64,000 bases of DNA from Ianthella basta (taxonomy: Eukaryota > Porifera > Demospongiae > Verongiida > Ianthellidae), in contig CAXHTE010000068.1 in the NCBI GenBank assembly GCA_964019415.1, forward strand, positions 23,738 to 87,737. Direction: 5' to 3'. This document shows, piece after piece, positions 30,890-45,246 of the stretch. Within the stretch, counting starts at the first letter, position 1, and each line of letters opens with the position of its first letter. The position numbers and the translations under genes were made by a program. The notes below the pieces were generated by a model. That model was not told where the DNA came from, ran no database searches, and saw only the letters and a list, made by a program, of their open reading frames with translations.

Positions 30890-33800
30890 TCTGACCACGA
30901 TTCGAAGATGACCCACTGCTGCCGGTGCAAGGGCATGGGTTCATGCTGAAACTGCGTCTGTCGCCAGAGAGGGATTTGTTGCTGCGATTGTCTGCCTCAG
31001 AAAAATGGGCGGTGCTCCAACTCGGACCAAGGAGTAACGACTTCTTCAACTGCATCCTGTCAAGCTGTAGGAGAGGCTAACGACGAAAGGCCTCTAGGAA
31101 CAAGAACTTGTCGGGTAGGAGCCGATGACAGCGAAGTTTCTGATGGCTTTAGCTCTCATCCTCTCCCTGACTACCCCGCGAGTGCTCGGTACCCACTCAA
31201 TGGGGTGAAAAGAGCGGCGAGGAGATCGTGCGCCTGTTTGACAAGGCTGACAGGATGATTGTGCACCGGAGGGCGAACACCTTCAGAGTCCCATCTGGAA
31301 AGGTGGGTAAGATGTTTGTTACCGAGATGAATCGTGTGTTAGGCCAGTGGGAAGCCGAGAATCCTCTCAAAGGAGTTGCTATCAAAGCTGCGATGTGTAT
31401 GCCTGCCCTCCTCCTTCAAGTCCCCCATTCTAAAGCTAGGAGAAGGCTGATCAGATTGTCTGCTTGAAGAGGAGACTGGAGCTGTGGCACAAAGGTGACA
31501 TTGAAAGCTTGCTGCACGAGTGTGTCACCATCCAAACAAGACTGAAGGACACTCACAATCACTCATTGAATGGAGTCATTTTGCCAGGAAAGTACAGCAG
31601 GGCAATGCGAAAGCTGCTATAAGGATGATAAGCAAGAATGGCTTCACCGGGGTTTTGCAGACAGACAGCATCCAACAGGATGGCAGATCAGTGAAGCAGC
31701 ACCTTGAGGATAAACACCCAGACAGACGGCCCTTGCAGGAGAGTGTTCTCGAGGAGGATCCAGGTGGTTCCCAGCCACACCAGGTGATATATGACGAAAT
31801 CACTGCCCAAATGATTAGTTCAATTGTTCTTAAGATGACGGGCTCAGCAGGTCCTTCTGGTTTAGACACCAACAGATGGAAGAGAATCTGTTCATCCTTC
31901 TCAAGAGAGTCGGACGACCTCTGTTCCACAATCGCAAGGATGACAAAGCGTCTCTGCAGTGAGTAAGTTGATCCAGAGGGTGTCTCTTGCCTACTGGCCT
32001 GTCGCTTCATAGCCCTTGATAAATCACCTGGTGTAAGACCTATTGGAGTAGGCGAAGTTCTTAGAAGACTCATGGCCAAAGCAGCACTGCAGGTGACCTC
32101 TGATTACATCTTTGAAGTGACAGGTCCTTTGCAGCTATGTACAGGCCACATTAGTGGGTGTGAGGCTGGGGCTCATTCCATGAGATGTCTCTACAACAAT
32201 ACCAATACTGAAGCGATTTTGATGATAGATGCTACCAATGCCTTTAATTAATTGAACAGAGAAACGGCCCTGAGGAATATTCAAGTAATGTGTCCACCAG
32301 TTGCTCTATTTCTTGTCAATACCTATCGATGTGATGTCCCCCTGTGTGTTGATGGTGAAACGTTGCTCTCTAAGGAAGGCACAACGCAGGGCGACCCCAT
32401 GGCAATGCCCATGTATGCTCTGGCTACCATCCCATTGATCAAGAAAGTTGCGGCTGATGTGAAGCAAATCTGGTATGCTGATGATGCCTCTGCTGGTGGC
32501 AGTGTCAAAAGAGTACTACAATTGGTGGCAGAAGGTCCAGGATGAAGGTCCTCGCTATGGCTATTACACAAACCCGGCGAAGACTTGGCTGCTTGTAAAA
32601 GAGGAGCATCTGTCTCAAGCCCAAGAAGCTTTGAGGATTCGGGTGTTAACATCACCTCAAGAGGACACCAACATATGAAGTCCCAATTGGCACAAGAACA
32701 TACATCAAGGAAGTGGTCTCAAACAAGGTGCGTGAGTGGGTTGCTGAAATTGAAGAACTTACATCCTTTGCTGTAACTCAACCTAAGGCGGCATATGCAG
32801 CACTAACGCATGGAGTAATGGAGAAGTGGAACTATTTTACGCGCGTCATTCCAGACACTGGTGATCTACTAGCTCCCTTCGAGAGGGCCTTCCGGGACAA
32901 ACTCTTGCCAACCATCACAGGAAGGGCAGCTATCAGCGACGATGAAAGAGATCTGCTTGCACTACCAGTGAGGCTAGGTGATCTCGGGGTCCCTAGAGCT
33001 GATGAAAGGGCCCAGAGGTAATTTCAGGCCTCTTTTGGAATAACAGGACCACTGGTCTCTGCCATCTTAGGCTGCAGCAATGGCAACCTCATGGCTGTCC
33101 GCAGCTCACAAAGAGAGGCTAGAGCAGCAAGCAGGAAGGAAGCGAGAGCAAAAATTGAGGAGGAAGCAAATGTTCTCCGGGACAACTGCCCAGGAAAAAG
33201 AAGAAGGCGATGGAGTTGGCATCGGAAAAAGGGGCATCTGCATGGTTAACCACATTGCCTCTTGCTGAGGAAGGTTTTAATCTACACAAGCAGGCCTTCA
33301 GGGATGCTCTCTATTTGAGATACGGGTGGGATCCAGTGAGGCTGCCAAGCACATGTGTCTGTGGATCTGCCTTCACAGTGGAGCATTCCCTCAGTTGCCC
33401 TCATGGCGCCTTTCCCAGTATCAGGCATGACAGAGTAAGGGATCTGACTGCCAACCTCTTGACGGAAGTCTGTCATGGTGTGGAGATCGAGCCCCATCTT
33501 CAACCTTTGACTGGGGAGCAGCCGATCTGCCATCAATGGTGACAATGCTAGACAAGACATCAAAGCCATGGGTTTTGGGGGGAACAGCAGACAACAGACT
33601 TTCTTTGATGTGAGAATCTTCAACCCATTTGCCCCATCCAATTCATCTGACTCCCTGTTGTCTACTTACAAGAAGCACGAAAGAGAAAAGAGGAGAGAAT
33701 ATGAGCATCGCATCTGTGAGATTGAGCATGGCACCTTTACCCCCATTGTTTCGGCCACTACCAGGGGTTGGGGACCATCAGCATCTGTGATGTACAAGAG

Positions 33801-33993
33801 ATTGGCCTCTCTGATTGCAGACAATACTGGCTCACCCTACAATCAAGTGATGAGGATGATCGGACGCCGCATTTCCTTCACCCTGATTGATGCCTCAATT
33901 ATGTGTTTACGAGGTGCCAGATCCAGTTTGCACCATCCAAAGAGATTGAACCTGTCTGACAGCCCTATTGATCTCCATGACAATATGTGCTAA
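30890..33993 (+). pseudogene. Non-LTR-type reverse transcriptase element, degenerate
   Basis: A cysteine-rich N-terminal region (CCRCKGMGSC, then CVCRQRGICCCDCLPQ) is followed by conserved blocks (VKRAARR; KVGKMFVTEMNRVLGQWE). RT segments follow: GSAGPSGLDTNRWKRI, GVRPIGVGEVLRRLMAKAAL, MIDATNAFN then a stop, EGTTQGDPMAMPMYALA, and the catalytic IWYADDASAGG. The C-terminus has CVCGSAFTVEHSLSCPHGAF with a CCHC-like knuckle and FFDVRIFNPFAP, resembling the zinc knuckle plus restriction-like nuclease of R2-type elements. That class assignment is inference. At least six stops or frameshifts are present. Confidence 0.75.
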
Positions 33994-34199
33994 TTAACCT
34001 GCCTATTAACTATACTACTGCCCATGCTTATTATTGCTTTGTTTACTTCATTTTGCATGTATATGTACTCTATCACAGGCAGTGCGCATGTGTGCCTGAT
34101 TCATAACAATGATGGTTTCAGCTGTAAAAAAACTATAGTGGTTTCTCCACGATAACGTGTTGTTGCAAAAGAATGTTTGCCATGATAAAGGGTTAAATC

Positions 34200-34890
34200 A
34201 TGTTGTTACATGAGTAAAGCCATACATCAAAGCAAGCTGCATAATGCCATTGTTTACACTTTCACACCTCATAACACATTGCATCGAATGGGGCTCTTAT
34301 TTGCTAACCCAATCACTTTCTAGCCTTAAACAAATGTTTTGTTTACTGCTTTAGCAAAATGTCTTTGATGTTCATCAGCTTGTAAACTTTCTCATGAACA
34401 TTGGCTCTGGAATGATGAGTGCTTGGCACTTGAAAGCACGGCCATCAACATAAATTTATGCCTAGCACAGCAGTGCACGTGTACTTTTATGGCAGTGACA
34501 TGTAATTGTGCATGTAATGTCCTTAGTGATAGAGAAACTCAAGATTCCCTTTCCCGAGTTCACTTGATGGATCAATTTGAAGGTAGGTCTCGCCACCAAG
34601 TTCTCCAGTCGTTTAAATTCTAGTACACTCTCTAAAAAGAAAGTTTTCCCTTCATTCGCTGCTTGTAGGACTTCTAATCATCTGCCCTAGTGCCGACTCA
34701 AGTGGCGCTGACGCTTTATTCAGTACCAGAGGCCGCTGACAGTCTTTTTCTTGCAAAGCTTCTCGCCTTTCGCCTTGTGCTCCGAGAAGTGCGTGTTCTC
34801 TGGTTTCTATAGTAATTTCAGTCAGGTTCGTTCGGTAAATTCATTCGACAGCAAACGAATTCAAACGTTAATCGCTGCTGTTTGAAACGT
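34200..34890. other. No recognised gene
   Basis: Short ORFs only. No domain, splice pair or terminal repeat was seen. Confidence 0.4.
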
Positions 34891-34894
34891 AACA

Positions 34895-35151
34895 AGTCGA
34901 TTATAACATGGCCGCTCGGGCGCTTAGCTGATTTATCACACTCGGGCGCTCCACGCCCTGGTGTGATAAATCAGCCAGCGCCCTCGCAGCAATGTTATAA
35001 ATATAGGTTATACCAAGGTCCGAGGTGTCTACGAGATTTAGCACACCATGGAAAACCGATTACTATAGAGGCCCGCGCGTGAAGCGCAAGGGCCTCTATA
35101 TCGGTTTCCTAGGTGTTCTAAATCCAGTAGACACCGAAGGAGCTCGGTATA
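34895..35151. repeat. Two adjacent foldbacks
   Basis: 34928-34975 forms a hairpin (GCTGATTTATCACACTCGGG against GGTGTGATAAATCAGC). 35009-35151 forms a larger one, with TACCAAGGTCCGAGGTGTCT against GACACCGAAGGAGCTCGGTA and an inner GAGGCCCGCGCGTGAAGCGC stem. The GGTGTCTACGAGATTTAG block links it to the foldbacks at 21365 and 56625. Confidence 0.7.
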
Positions 35152-35394
35152 AGGTGTTTAGACTATGACAGCAACCAGTGTCAATACGGGGAAGGACCGC
35201 GCTGACCAGTTCTACCGAGAAATGACGACAAAACGTAGCCGAGTAGTCAAACGGCAGCGTAAACAGCGCAGAAACAACCCTGCGAAGCCCAGCTGCTGTG
35301 AAGTACCTCGGTACGTTGCTAAAGTTGATTTCGCTACAAGCTTGTCACAGCTACGTTGTCGAAAGTTTGCCTTAAAGCGCCAGAAGCTACCAGA

Positions 35395-35450
35395 GGTGGT
35401 ATAAGTTGAATCAGAGGTGGTATAAGTGAAATCAGAGGTGGTATAAGTGA
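35395..35450. repeat. 21 bp tandem repeat, three units
   Basis: Unit GAGGTGGTATAAGT(T)GAATCA repeated three times, ending in GATTTAGAACACC. The sequence from 35460 to 36070 holds no recognised gene. Confidence 0.75.
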
Positions 35451-36074
35451 TTTAGAACACCTTCATTGGACCAATCAGATTACGGCAGCATCATAATCTA
35501 ACTAGTACTTATATCTCAGCCCAAGGAAAGTGTGAGAGATAACAAGGAATTGTTATTGATAACAATGAAGGTGTCAAATCACACCAAAGCACAAACGCAC
35601 AAATGCAGCAACTTGCAGTCTGCTTTAACTTTGCGTGGCTTTGGGAGTGTCCGCAAAGCATTGAAAAGGAGACTACCTCCCTCCATCACACTGCATCCAA
35701 TGCACGCAAGCCAACAACCTAAAGCGCTCCGTAGCTGAGCTAGAAAAACCATCTATGCAACCCGCACAATGCACAAATGAGAAACAGTAAGCTCGTGCGC
35801 TAATTCATACGCAAGAGCACTTAACCTCACTGCAGCAGTGGGAGGGCACTGTTTCAAGGAGAACAGAAAAGCGAGCAGTGAGCACAGAGATTTCTTGAAG
35901 GCCGAGAACGTCGCAGAAGCCTCAATCACTTCACTAGCTCTATAGAGTGTTGTTCCAGTGGCTTAACTTCAGGCAAAAAGTTTACAGCACTTGCGAATTC
36001 AACAAAACTTGGCAGCTGCTCTGCAGGGAGCTGCCGTCCTGGAAGAACCCGCCTTTCGAATAAGAACCTAGACA

Positions 36075-36190
36075 TGCTAGACGGGGTATATATCACTTAT
36101 ACCACAGCGCTTTGGTGTATATGAATTTTAGATGCACTCGCCCTCGGGCCTCGTGCGCCTGAAATCCATATACACCTCAGCGCCGTGGAA
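36075..36190. repeat. Foldback repeat with GC-rich loop
   Basis: CTTATACCACAGCGCTTTGG and GTGTATATGAATTT on the left pair with AAATCCATATACACCTCAGC and GCCGTGGAATAA on the right. The central GCACTCGCCCTCGGGCCTCG region is GC-rich. Confidence 0.65.
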
Positions 36191-36730
36191 TAACTACTAG
36201 ACAAATGCAGAGCATTGTGGGGCGAGCCTGAGCAGTGCATGTGGAATTCCTTTGGCTGCAATCAGCAGCAAGCGACTGCAATCAAGAGTGGCAGCACACA
36301 ATGTCTAGCTACTGCTAGCACGATGACTTCATGTGCAAAGCACAGCACTGTAAGGAAAAACTTAAATGTATGGTCAGCATTGGTGCTGTGCAGCCATGTT
36401 AAGATGGAAATGTGCTTGGCTTGCATAGAAATCTAGGTAACGTTGAGCTAGGGTACGGGCGGAAAGCAGCCAACATTTCATTCGCGTAGTCTACCTCGCG
36501 CTTGAAAGAGAAGGTAGCAGCAGCACCTACTGTAGTGATTAGAAATACTGTACCATGGTAAGCGCATGTAGCGTGCACCTACCTGCAGGCTACGTGTGTG
36601 TGCGCGCGGGTACACGCAAATTTAACACAAAGATGACGTCACAGTGGTGTAAAATGGCCGCCGATACGCACGTAAACAAAATAAACGAAGTGTGAAATCC
36701 CACCTTATATCGAACGAAAGTGAGAGAACT

Positions 36731-37753
36731 ATGCCGAGTCATCTATCATCCTATCTGAGGGAACGAATTGTTGCTTTGTGGGAAGAAGGGAAGAAAGTTT
36801 TGGAAATTGTGATGACTTTGGAATCCGAAGAGAAAAGAACTTCGCGTGCTACTGTCCGGAGATGGGTGTTTCGCTGGAGAACCAATCGTGGTTTGAGAGA
36901 CAGACATCGTTCTGGACGACTATCGAAGATCACCGCTGAAATAGGCTCTTTTGTGGAGGCAAAACTACAAGAAGACGATGAAATAACCTCTGTGGAACTG
37001 CAGAGGTTAATATCCAGGAAGTTCTCTATCAACATTAGTGCACCCACTATTCGAAGACATATAAGGATGCACCTGAAGTGGGTAGTTGTACGCACAAGGT
37101 TTGGCCCAATGATTTCAGATAAAAACAAGGCGAAAAGAAGTACATTTGCTCAGATGTGCCTGGACACAGAAGATTCATTTGATAATGTAATCTGGACAGA
37201 TGAAAGTTCGGTGCAACTGACACGCCACAGCCAGACGATGAGAGTGAAGATGGGGAAAGAGCGTGTACTGAAGCCTGCTGCAAAACATGCTGTCAAAGTG
37301 CATGTGTGGGCTGGAATATCAAAGAGAGGAGCCACGAATATATGTGTATTTGATCAGATAATGGATGGTGGATTGTACACTCAAATTTTGGACCAGTATC
37401 TGTTGCCGTTTCTGGAGAAACAGTTTCCTGGCACAGAATATCGTTGTATGCAAGACAACGATCCCAAACACACCAGTCGCATTGCCAAAGATTATTACCA
37501 GGAAAAGGGAATCAATTGGTGGCCAACACCTGCCAGTAGTGCGGATTTCAATCCTATTGAACGTGTTTGGAGAGAACTAAAGCACTTCATTGCCCGGCAT
37601 GTGAAGCCCCTGAACAAGAAGGAACTCGTTGATGGAATTTGCTTGTTCTGGAAAGAGAAGATGTCACCGGCTAAATGTATCAAGTACATCAACCACACTC
37701 ACACTGTCTTGCCAAAAATTGTGGCAAAAGAGGGAGGCATTACCGGAGAATGA
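36731..37753 (+). CDS. Tc1/mariner transposase, intact
   Basis: An uninterrupted 340-codon frame from ATG at 36731; upstream in-frame codons back to 36692 lack an ATG. The N-terminal paired-like HTH region is MPSHLSSYLRERIVALWEEG, TSRATVRRWVFRW, and SVELQRLISRKFSINISAPT. The catalytic triad is D in VIWTDESSV (~residue 157), D in MQDNDPKHTS (~248) and E in FNPIERVWRELK (~283): a DD34E spacing by eye. It cuts and pastes DNA at TA sites in the nucleus. Length and motifs are complete, so this could be an active or recently active copy. It converges on the BEN-domain ORF within the same TIR pair. Confidence 0.92.
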   Translation: MPSHLSSYLRERIVALWEEGKKVLEIVMTLESEEKRTSRATVRRWVFRWRTNRGLRDRHRSGRLSKITAEIGSFVEAKLQEDDEITSVELQRLISRKFSINISAPTIRRHIRMHLKWVVVRTRFGPMISDKNKAKRSTFAQMCLDTEDSFDNVIWTDESSVQLTRHSQTMRVKMGKERVLKPAAKHAVKVHVWAGISKRGATNICVFDQIMDGGLYTQILDQYLLPFLEKQFPGTEYRCMQDNDPKHTSRIAKDYYQEKGINWWPTPASSADFNPIERVWRELKHFIARHVKPLNKKELVDGICLFWKEKMSPAKCIKYINHTHTVLPKIVAKEGGITGE

Positions 37754-37819
37754 CATTATAACTCTTTATTATTCAGGTCAATTTTATCTGTAAAATGTTT
37801 GACTATAACAGACTTACAA

Positions 37820-38245
37820 TACAATAAGTAGTATATAATTATGACAAAGATACAATATGTCGTATGTACGTATTTATATGAGATACAATAAGTAGTATAG
37901 CATATGTCATATGTACATACTTATATAAGACTAACCAGTAAGCCCACCTTTGGCAGGCTTACCCACTATGGCGAAGGAGTGATAATTAAAAATGGTGTCC
38001 CTTCGCAAAGCCTAACTCCCTGAAAATGGTAAGATGGTCGATTACAACGTGCGGAGTATAAGCCCAGGTGTGTTATTCATATTCCCTGAGAGATTGGTTG
38101 CGCTCTGTGCAGTAGTTTTTGCCTGATTCGTAAACATCCAAATGAACAAAGATAAGTAGCATAACAAAGATACAATATGTCGTATGTACGTATTTATATA
38201 AGATACAATAAGTAGTATAGAAAAAGATACAATAAGTCGTATGAC
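37820..38245. repeat. AT-rich tandem repeats split by a short Helitron
   Basis: ACAAAGATACAATATGTCGT and the following 40 bp occur at 37843 and 38164, with partial units at 37880-37925 and 38222-38245. The array separates the two convergent genes and so includes their 3' flanks. Confidence 0.7.
37931..38152 (-). mobile_element. Short Helitron, relative of 14462-14862
   Basis: The minus strand ends with hairpin GTAAGCC...GGCTTAC, then TGGTTAG at 37931, followed by T. It shares a TCAGGCAAAA(A/C)CTACTGCACAG block and the following CTCTCAGGGA with the Helitron at 14462. The end is TTAG rather than CTAG, so it is mutated or the end is approximate. Confidence 0.6.
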
Positions 38246-38267
38246 ATGCATAGTAATGAGTGTTTAT

Positions 38268-40044
38268 TTAGTTTACAGTATAAAGTTGGTAAAACACAGT
38301 TCTCCTTGTGTACCTGCTGAGTTGGCGACAACTGCTGTCGACAGATCGCCTGTACTCTTTCCACGCTACCTTGTCAGTCTGGCCTGGCCTTACAGGATAA
38401 ATAGAGTAGACAGCATTTTTGACTGCTGCCATTCGCTTTGGTGAAAGCTGCCTTTTCCCAATCCCTGCACAATTGGATGTGGCTCTTTCAAACTTTGTGA
38501 AACACTTTTTCACTAATTGTACTGCCAGATTGTTCTCAGAATTAGCAGCTTTGTAACATTCAGCAATCACATCCTGTCTGATCTTCAGTGGCGATGACGA
38601 GCCATCCTCAAAGACTGCTTCATAATCAATGGTATCATCTTCACGTGGTCTAAGCTCAGTCTGATGGAATGATGACTGTGACTCATGTGGGGTGTGTTGA
38701 TGCAGTAGGTGCTGAAATGGTCCAGGTGGGTAAGATGAGTAAGGTGTGCTGGGGTGCACTGGCCCAGGTGGGTAGGACATGTGAAGGGTGTTGGGGTGCA
38801 CTGGCCCAGGTGGGTAGGACGTGTGAGGGGTGTTGGGGTGCACTGGCCCAGGTGGGTAGGACATGTGAGGGGTGTTGGGGTGCACTGGCCAAGGTGGGTA
38901 GGACATGTGAGGGGTGTGTGGGTGCACTGGCCAAGGTGGGTAGGATGAGTAAGGTGTGTGGGGGTGCACTGGCCAAGGTGGGTAGGCTGAGTAAGGTGTG
39001 TTGGGGTGCATTGGCCCAGGTGGGTAGGACGTGTGAGGGGTGTGTGGGTGCACTGGCCCAGGTGGGTAGGACGTGTGAGGGGTGTGTGGGTGCACTAGCC
39101 CAGGTGGGTAGGACGTGTGAGGGGTGTGTGGGTGCACTGGCCCAGGTGGGTAGGACGTGTGAGGGGTGTGTGGGTGCACTGGCCCAGGTGGGTAGGACGT
39201 GTGAGGGGTGTGTGGGTGCACTGGCCCAGGTGGGTAGGACGTGTGAGGGGTGTGTGGGTGCACTGGCCCAGGTGGGTAGGACGTGTGAGGGGTGTGTGGG
39301 TGCACTGGCCCAGGTGGGTAGGACGTGTGAGGGGTGTGTGGGTGCACTGGCCCAGGTGGGTAGGACGTGTGAGGGGTGTGTGGGTGCACTGGCCCAGGTG
39401 GGTAGGACATGTGAGGGGTGTTGGGGTGCACTGGCCCAGGTGGGTAGGCTGTAGGATTGTGGGGGGCATAGACTGTGGAAGCACTCCAGGTGGCTGAGAT
39501 GCATTAGGAGTCGAGTGTGATGAGTGATTTGGGGATGAGTATGATGAGTGATGTGGGGATGAGTATGATGAGTGATGTGGAGATGAAAGTTGCAGAGGGG
39601 AGTGTGGAGGACTAGGTGGTGGTTGTTGCGGTGGGGAGGACTGTTGTATGTTAGTTAGCTCACTCAAAGCTCTTCTGGATGTCTCTTCAACCTCGAGCTC
39701 TCCTTCTGAGTCGACTATTGATGTACTGCTCTCGTGTCCTTTTGCAGGTGAACCATTCCCCAAAAATAGAGGCTTCTCTTGATCCTTACTGGCTCTCTTG
39801 GGCTTTTTTGTCTTTTTAGCAGCAGTAAAAGTTTTTTTTTTTTTCGCTGCTTTGGGGGCTTCCAATCCAGCAAGTCTACTACCTTGGCTTGGTAGCGACG
39901 AGAATTGAATTTCACCGCGACTACGCTGTCTTTGGCAAGGTCCACAAGATCGCCAATCACGTGCTTGACGTTCACACGATTCCTCTGTCCTTTGTCCTTA
40001 GATTCCAGCCACTCCATGCAGATTTCGTTCCTTCTTCTAGCCAT
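38268..40044 (-). CDS. BEN-domain protein carried by a Tc1-type element (frameshifted)
   Basis: ATG at 40044. N-terminal region RNRVNVKHVIGDLVDLAKDS, then VVAVKFNSRRYQAKVVDLLD, resembling a small Tudor/SH3-like barrel (inference), followed by a lysine-rich nuclear-type stretch. A 42 bp tandem array encodes about sixteen 14-residue Pro/His-rich repeats (VHPHTPHTSYPPGP). The C-terminus is a likely BEN domain: LAVQLVKKCFTKFERATSNC, RQLSPKRMAAVKNAVYSIYP, then AWKEYRRSVDSSCRQLSRYT, ending at 38268. The frame must shift twice, once in an A13 run near 39835 and once in a C6 run near 39460; both are homopolymers, so assembly error is as likely as mutation. BEN domains bind DNA or chromatin. Confidence 0.65.
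38712..39455. repeat. 42 bp minisatellite within the BEN ORF
   Basis: The plus-strand unit is GGTGCACTGGCCCAGGTGGG followed by TAGGACGTGTGAGGGGTGTG and TG. About 17 units: the right-hand block is almost homogeneous and the left block is more varied. Because 42 is a multiple of three, several frames on both strands stay open, producing long spurious ORFs. Confidence 0.9.
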
Positions 40045-40599
40045 TCTCCTTCTACACGATATGATCACACTTTGAAATGCCACCTCGGGGCGGTATTATA
40101 GGTGCTAATGGGCTGTACGCAATAACGTAGCGAACGAAACTAAATGCAGAGCGCAGAGGTTTCGTATCAGAGTGAGCGGCTTTGGATTATCGACGATTTG
40201 AAGAGAGAAACGTCCGCTACTAGCCCTCGCTATTACAAGAAAATTGGGTAAAATGATCGTGCTAATAACTGCGTGTAGCTGCACGTACACGCATTAAGCA
40301 CGTGCGCGCGCGTGCGGTCACCTGCGCTCGATGTGCGTTTTCATGGTACAGTATTTCTAATCACTACTGTATAAACTTGCTTTTCTGTAAACAAGGGGCA
40401 AGGCCGATTGGCTGGTGCCAAGTGTGCACGCAACACCACGGGCCGGCAACCATCGCAGCCTAGGGCCACAATTTACATTACGGCCAGCGGACGGCGCAGT
40501 CTACCGCCTCAATCAACACAAGATAACAGAGTGCAGCCATCTTGCACGGCTAAATGGGAATTTGCGGCATGCTGTACGACACATACATATATATATATA

Positions 40600-41163
40600 C
40601 TAGATAAATGCAGAGCATTGTGAGATGAGCCTAAGCAGTGCATGTGCAATTCCTTTGGCTGCAATCAGCAGCAATCGACTGCAATCAAGAACCACAGCAC
40701 ACACAATATCTAGCTACTGTTAGCATGACGAATTCATGTGCAAGGCATAACATTGTAAGGAAAATGTATGGTAAGCATTGGTGCTGTGCAGCCATGTTAA
40801 GATGGAAATGTGCCTGGCTTGCATAGAAATCTAGATACCATTGAGCTAGGGCATGGGCAGTAAGCAGCCAACATTTCGTTCGCGTAGTGTACCTCGTGCT
40901 CAAAAAAGATAGTAGTGGCAGCACCTATAAACTTGCTTTTTGTGAACTAGCGACAAAGCTGATTGTGGTTACTGGTGCCAAGTGTGCGTGCGACACTGCG
41001 AGCCGGCGATCGCCGCAGCCTAGGGCCACACTTAAGACTACAGGCCGGTGGATGGCGTAGCCTAGGGCCTCAATCAACACTAGGTAACAGAGTGCGGCAA
41101 TCTTGCATGGCTAAATGGGAATTTGTGGCATGACGTACGACACACACACACATATATATATAT
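40600..41163 (-). mobile_element. Helitron copy B (uninterrupted)
   Basis: Head-to-tail with copy A, sharing the TACTAGATA junction at 40598-40606. The CTAG end is at 40603-40600 on the minus strand. The 5' end is near 41163 in a (CA)n(TA)n run and is less clear. It retains the empty TA site that copy A lost. Confidence 0.7.
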
Positions 41164-41299
41164 CCCAACAAAATCACCAGCAACAGCATCAGTGCGGGGC
41201 TCGCTCAGGCTCACCCCAAATACGTATCTATTTGCACAAGCTCTGAAATGATGTAAATGTGATGGCACAACAAAATGGCAACATGTACATGCTACATAC

Positions 41300-45246
<3,947 letters not shown>

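Larger units (their letters stand above)
26118..34196 (+). mobile_element. piggyBac-like element with nested insertions
   Basis: TTAA at 26118-26121 followed by CCCTTTGTCTTGG pairs with the inverted CCCTTTATCATGG before TTAA at 34193-34196. Both ends share an ACTATAGTGG subterminal motif (26150 and 34131); another copy at 30741 suggests a further terminal piece inside. TTAA is the piggyBac target. The span contains the piggyBac transposase pseudogene, a hAT transposase pseudogene and an RT element, so the 8 kb length reflects nesting. Confidence 0.7.
36530..40369. mobile_element. Two-gene Tc1/mariner-type element
   Basis: TIRs of 29 bp (C(A/T)GTAGTGATTAGAAATACT...) differ at one base and are flanked by TA at 36528-36529 and 40370-40371. 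The empty target is visible in Helitron copy B at 40921-40937, which reads GCACCTATAAACTTGC with a single TA. Inside lie a transposase (36731-37753, plus) and a convergent BEN-domain gene (40044-38268, minus). Between them are a short Helitron (37931-38152) and AT-rich repeats. The target duplication, TIRs and empty site together define the ends to the base. Confidence 0.9.
36198..40604 (-). mobile_element. Helitron copy A, split by the Tc1-type element
   Basis: On the minus strand it starts TCTAGTATATATATATATG after a host A (40604/40605) and ends CTAG (36201-36198) followed by T. The hairpin AATGC-TCT-GCATT sits just inside the CTAG. Without the insertion (36530-40369 plus one TA) it is about 565 bp and matches copy B at 40600-41163 throughout. 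No ORF belongs to the Helitron itself. Confidence 0.75.

Noticed and set aside
33282-33641. 119-codon minus-strand ORF
   Set aside because: Antisense shadow of the RT element's C-terminal domain.
38669-39504. Long plus-strand ORFs such as VGRTCEGCVGALAQ repeats
   Set aside because: They are shadows of the 42 bp minisatellite. Only the minus-strand frame leads to a non-repetitive conserved domain.
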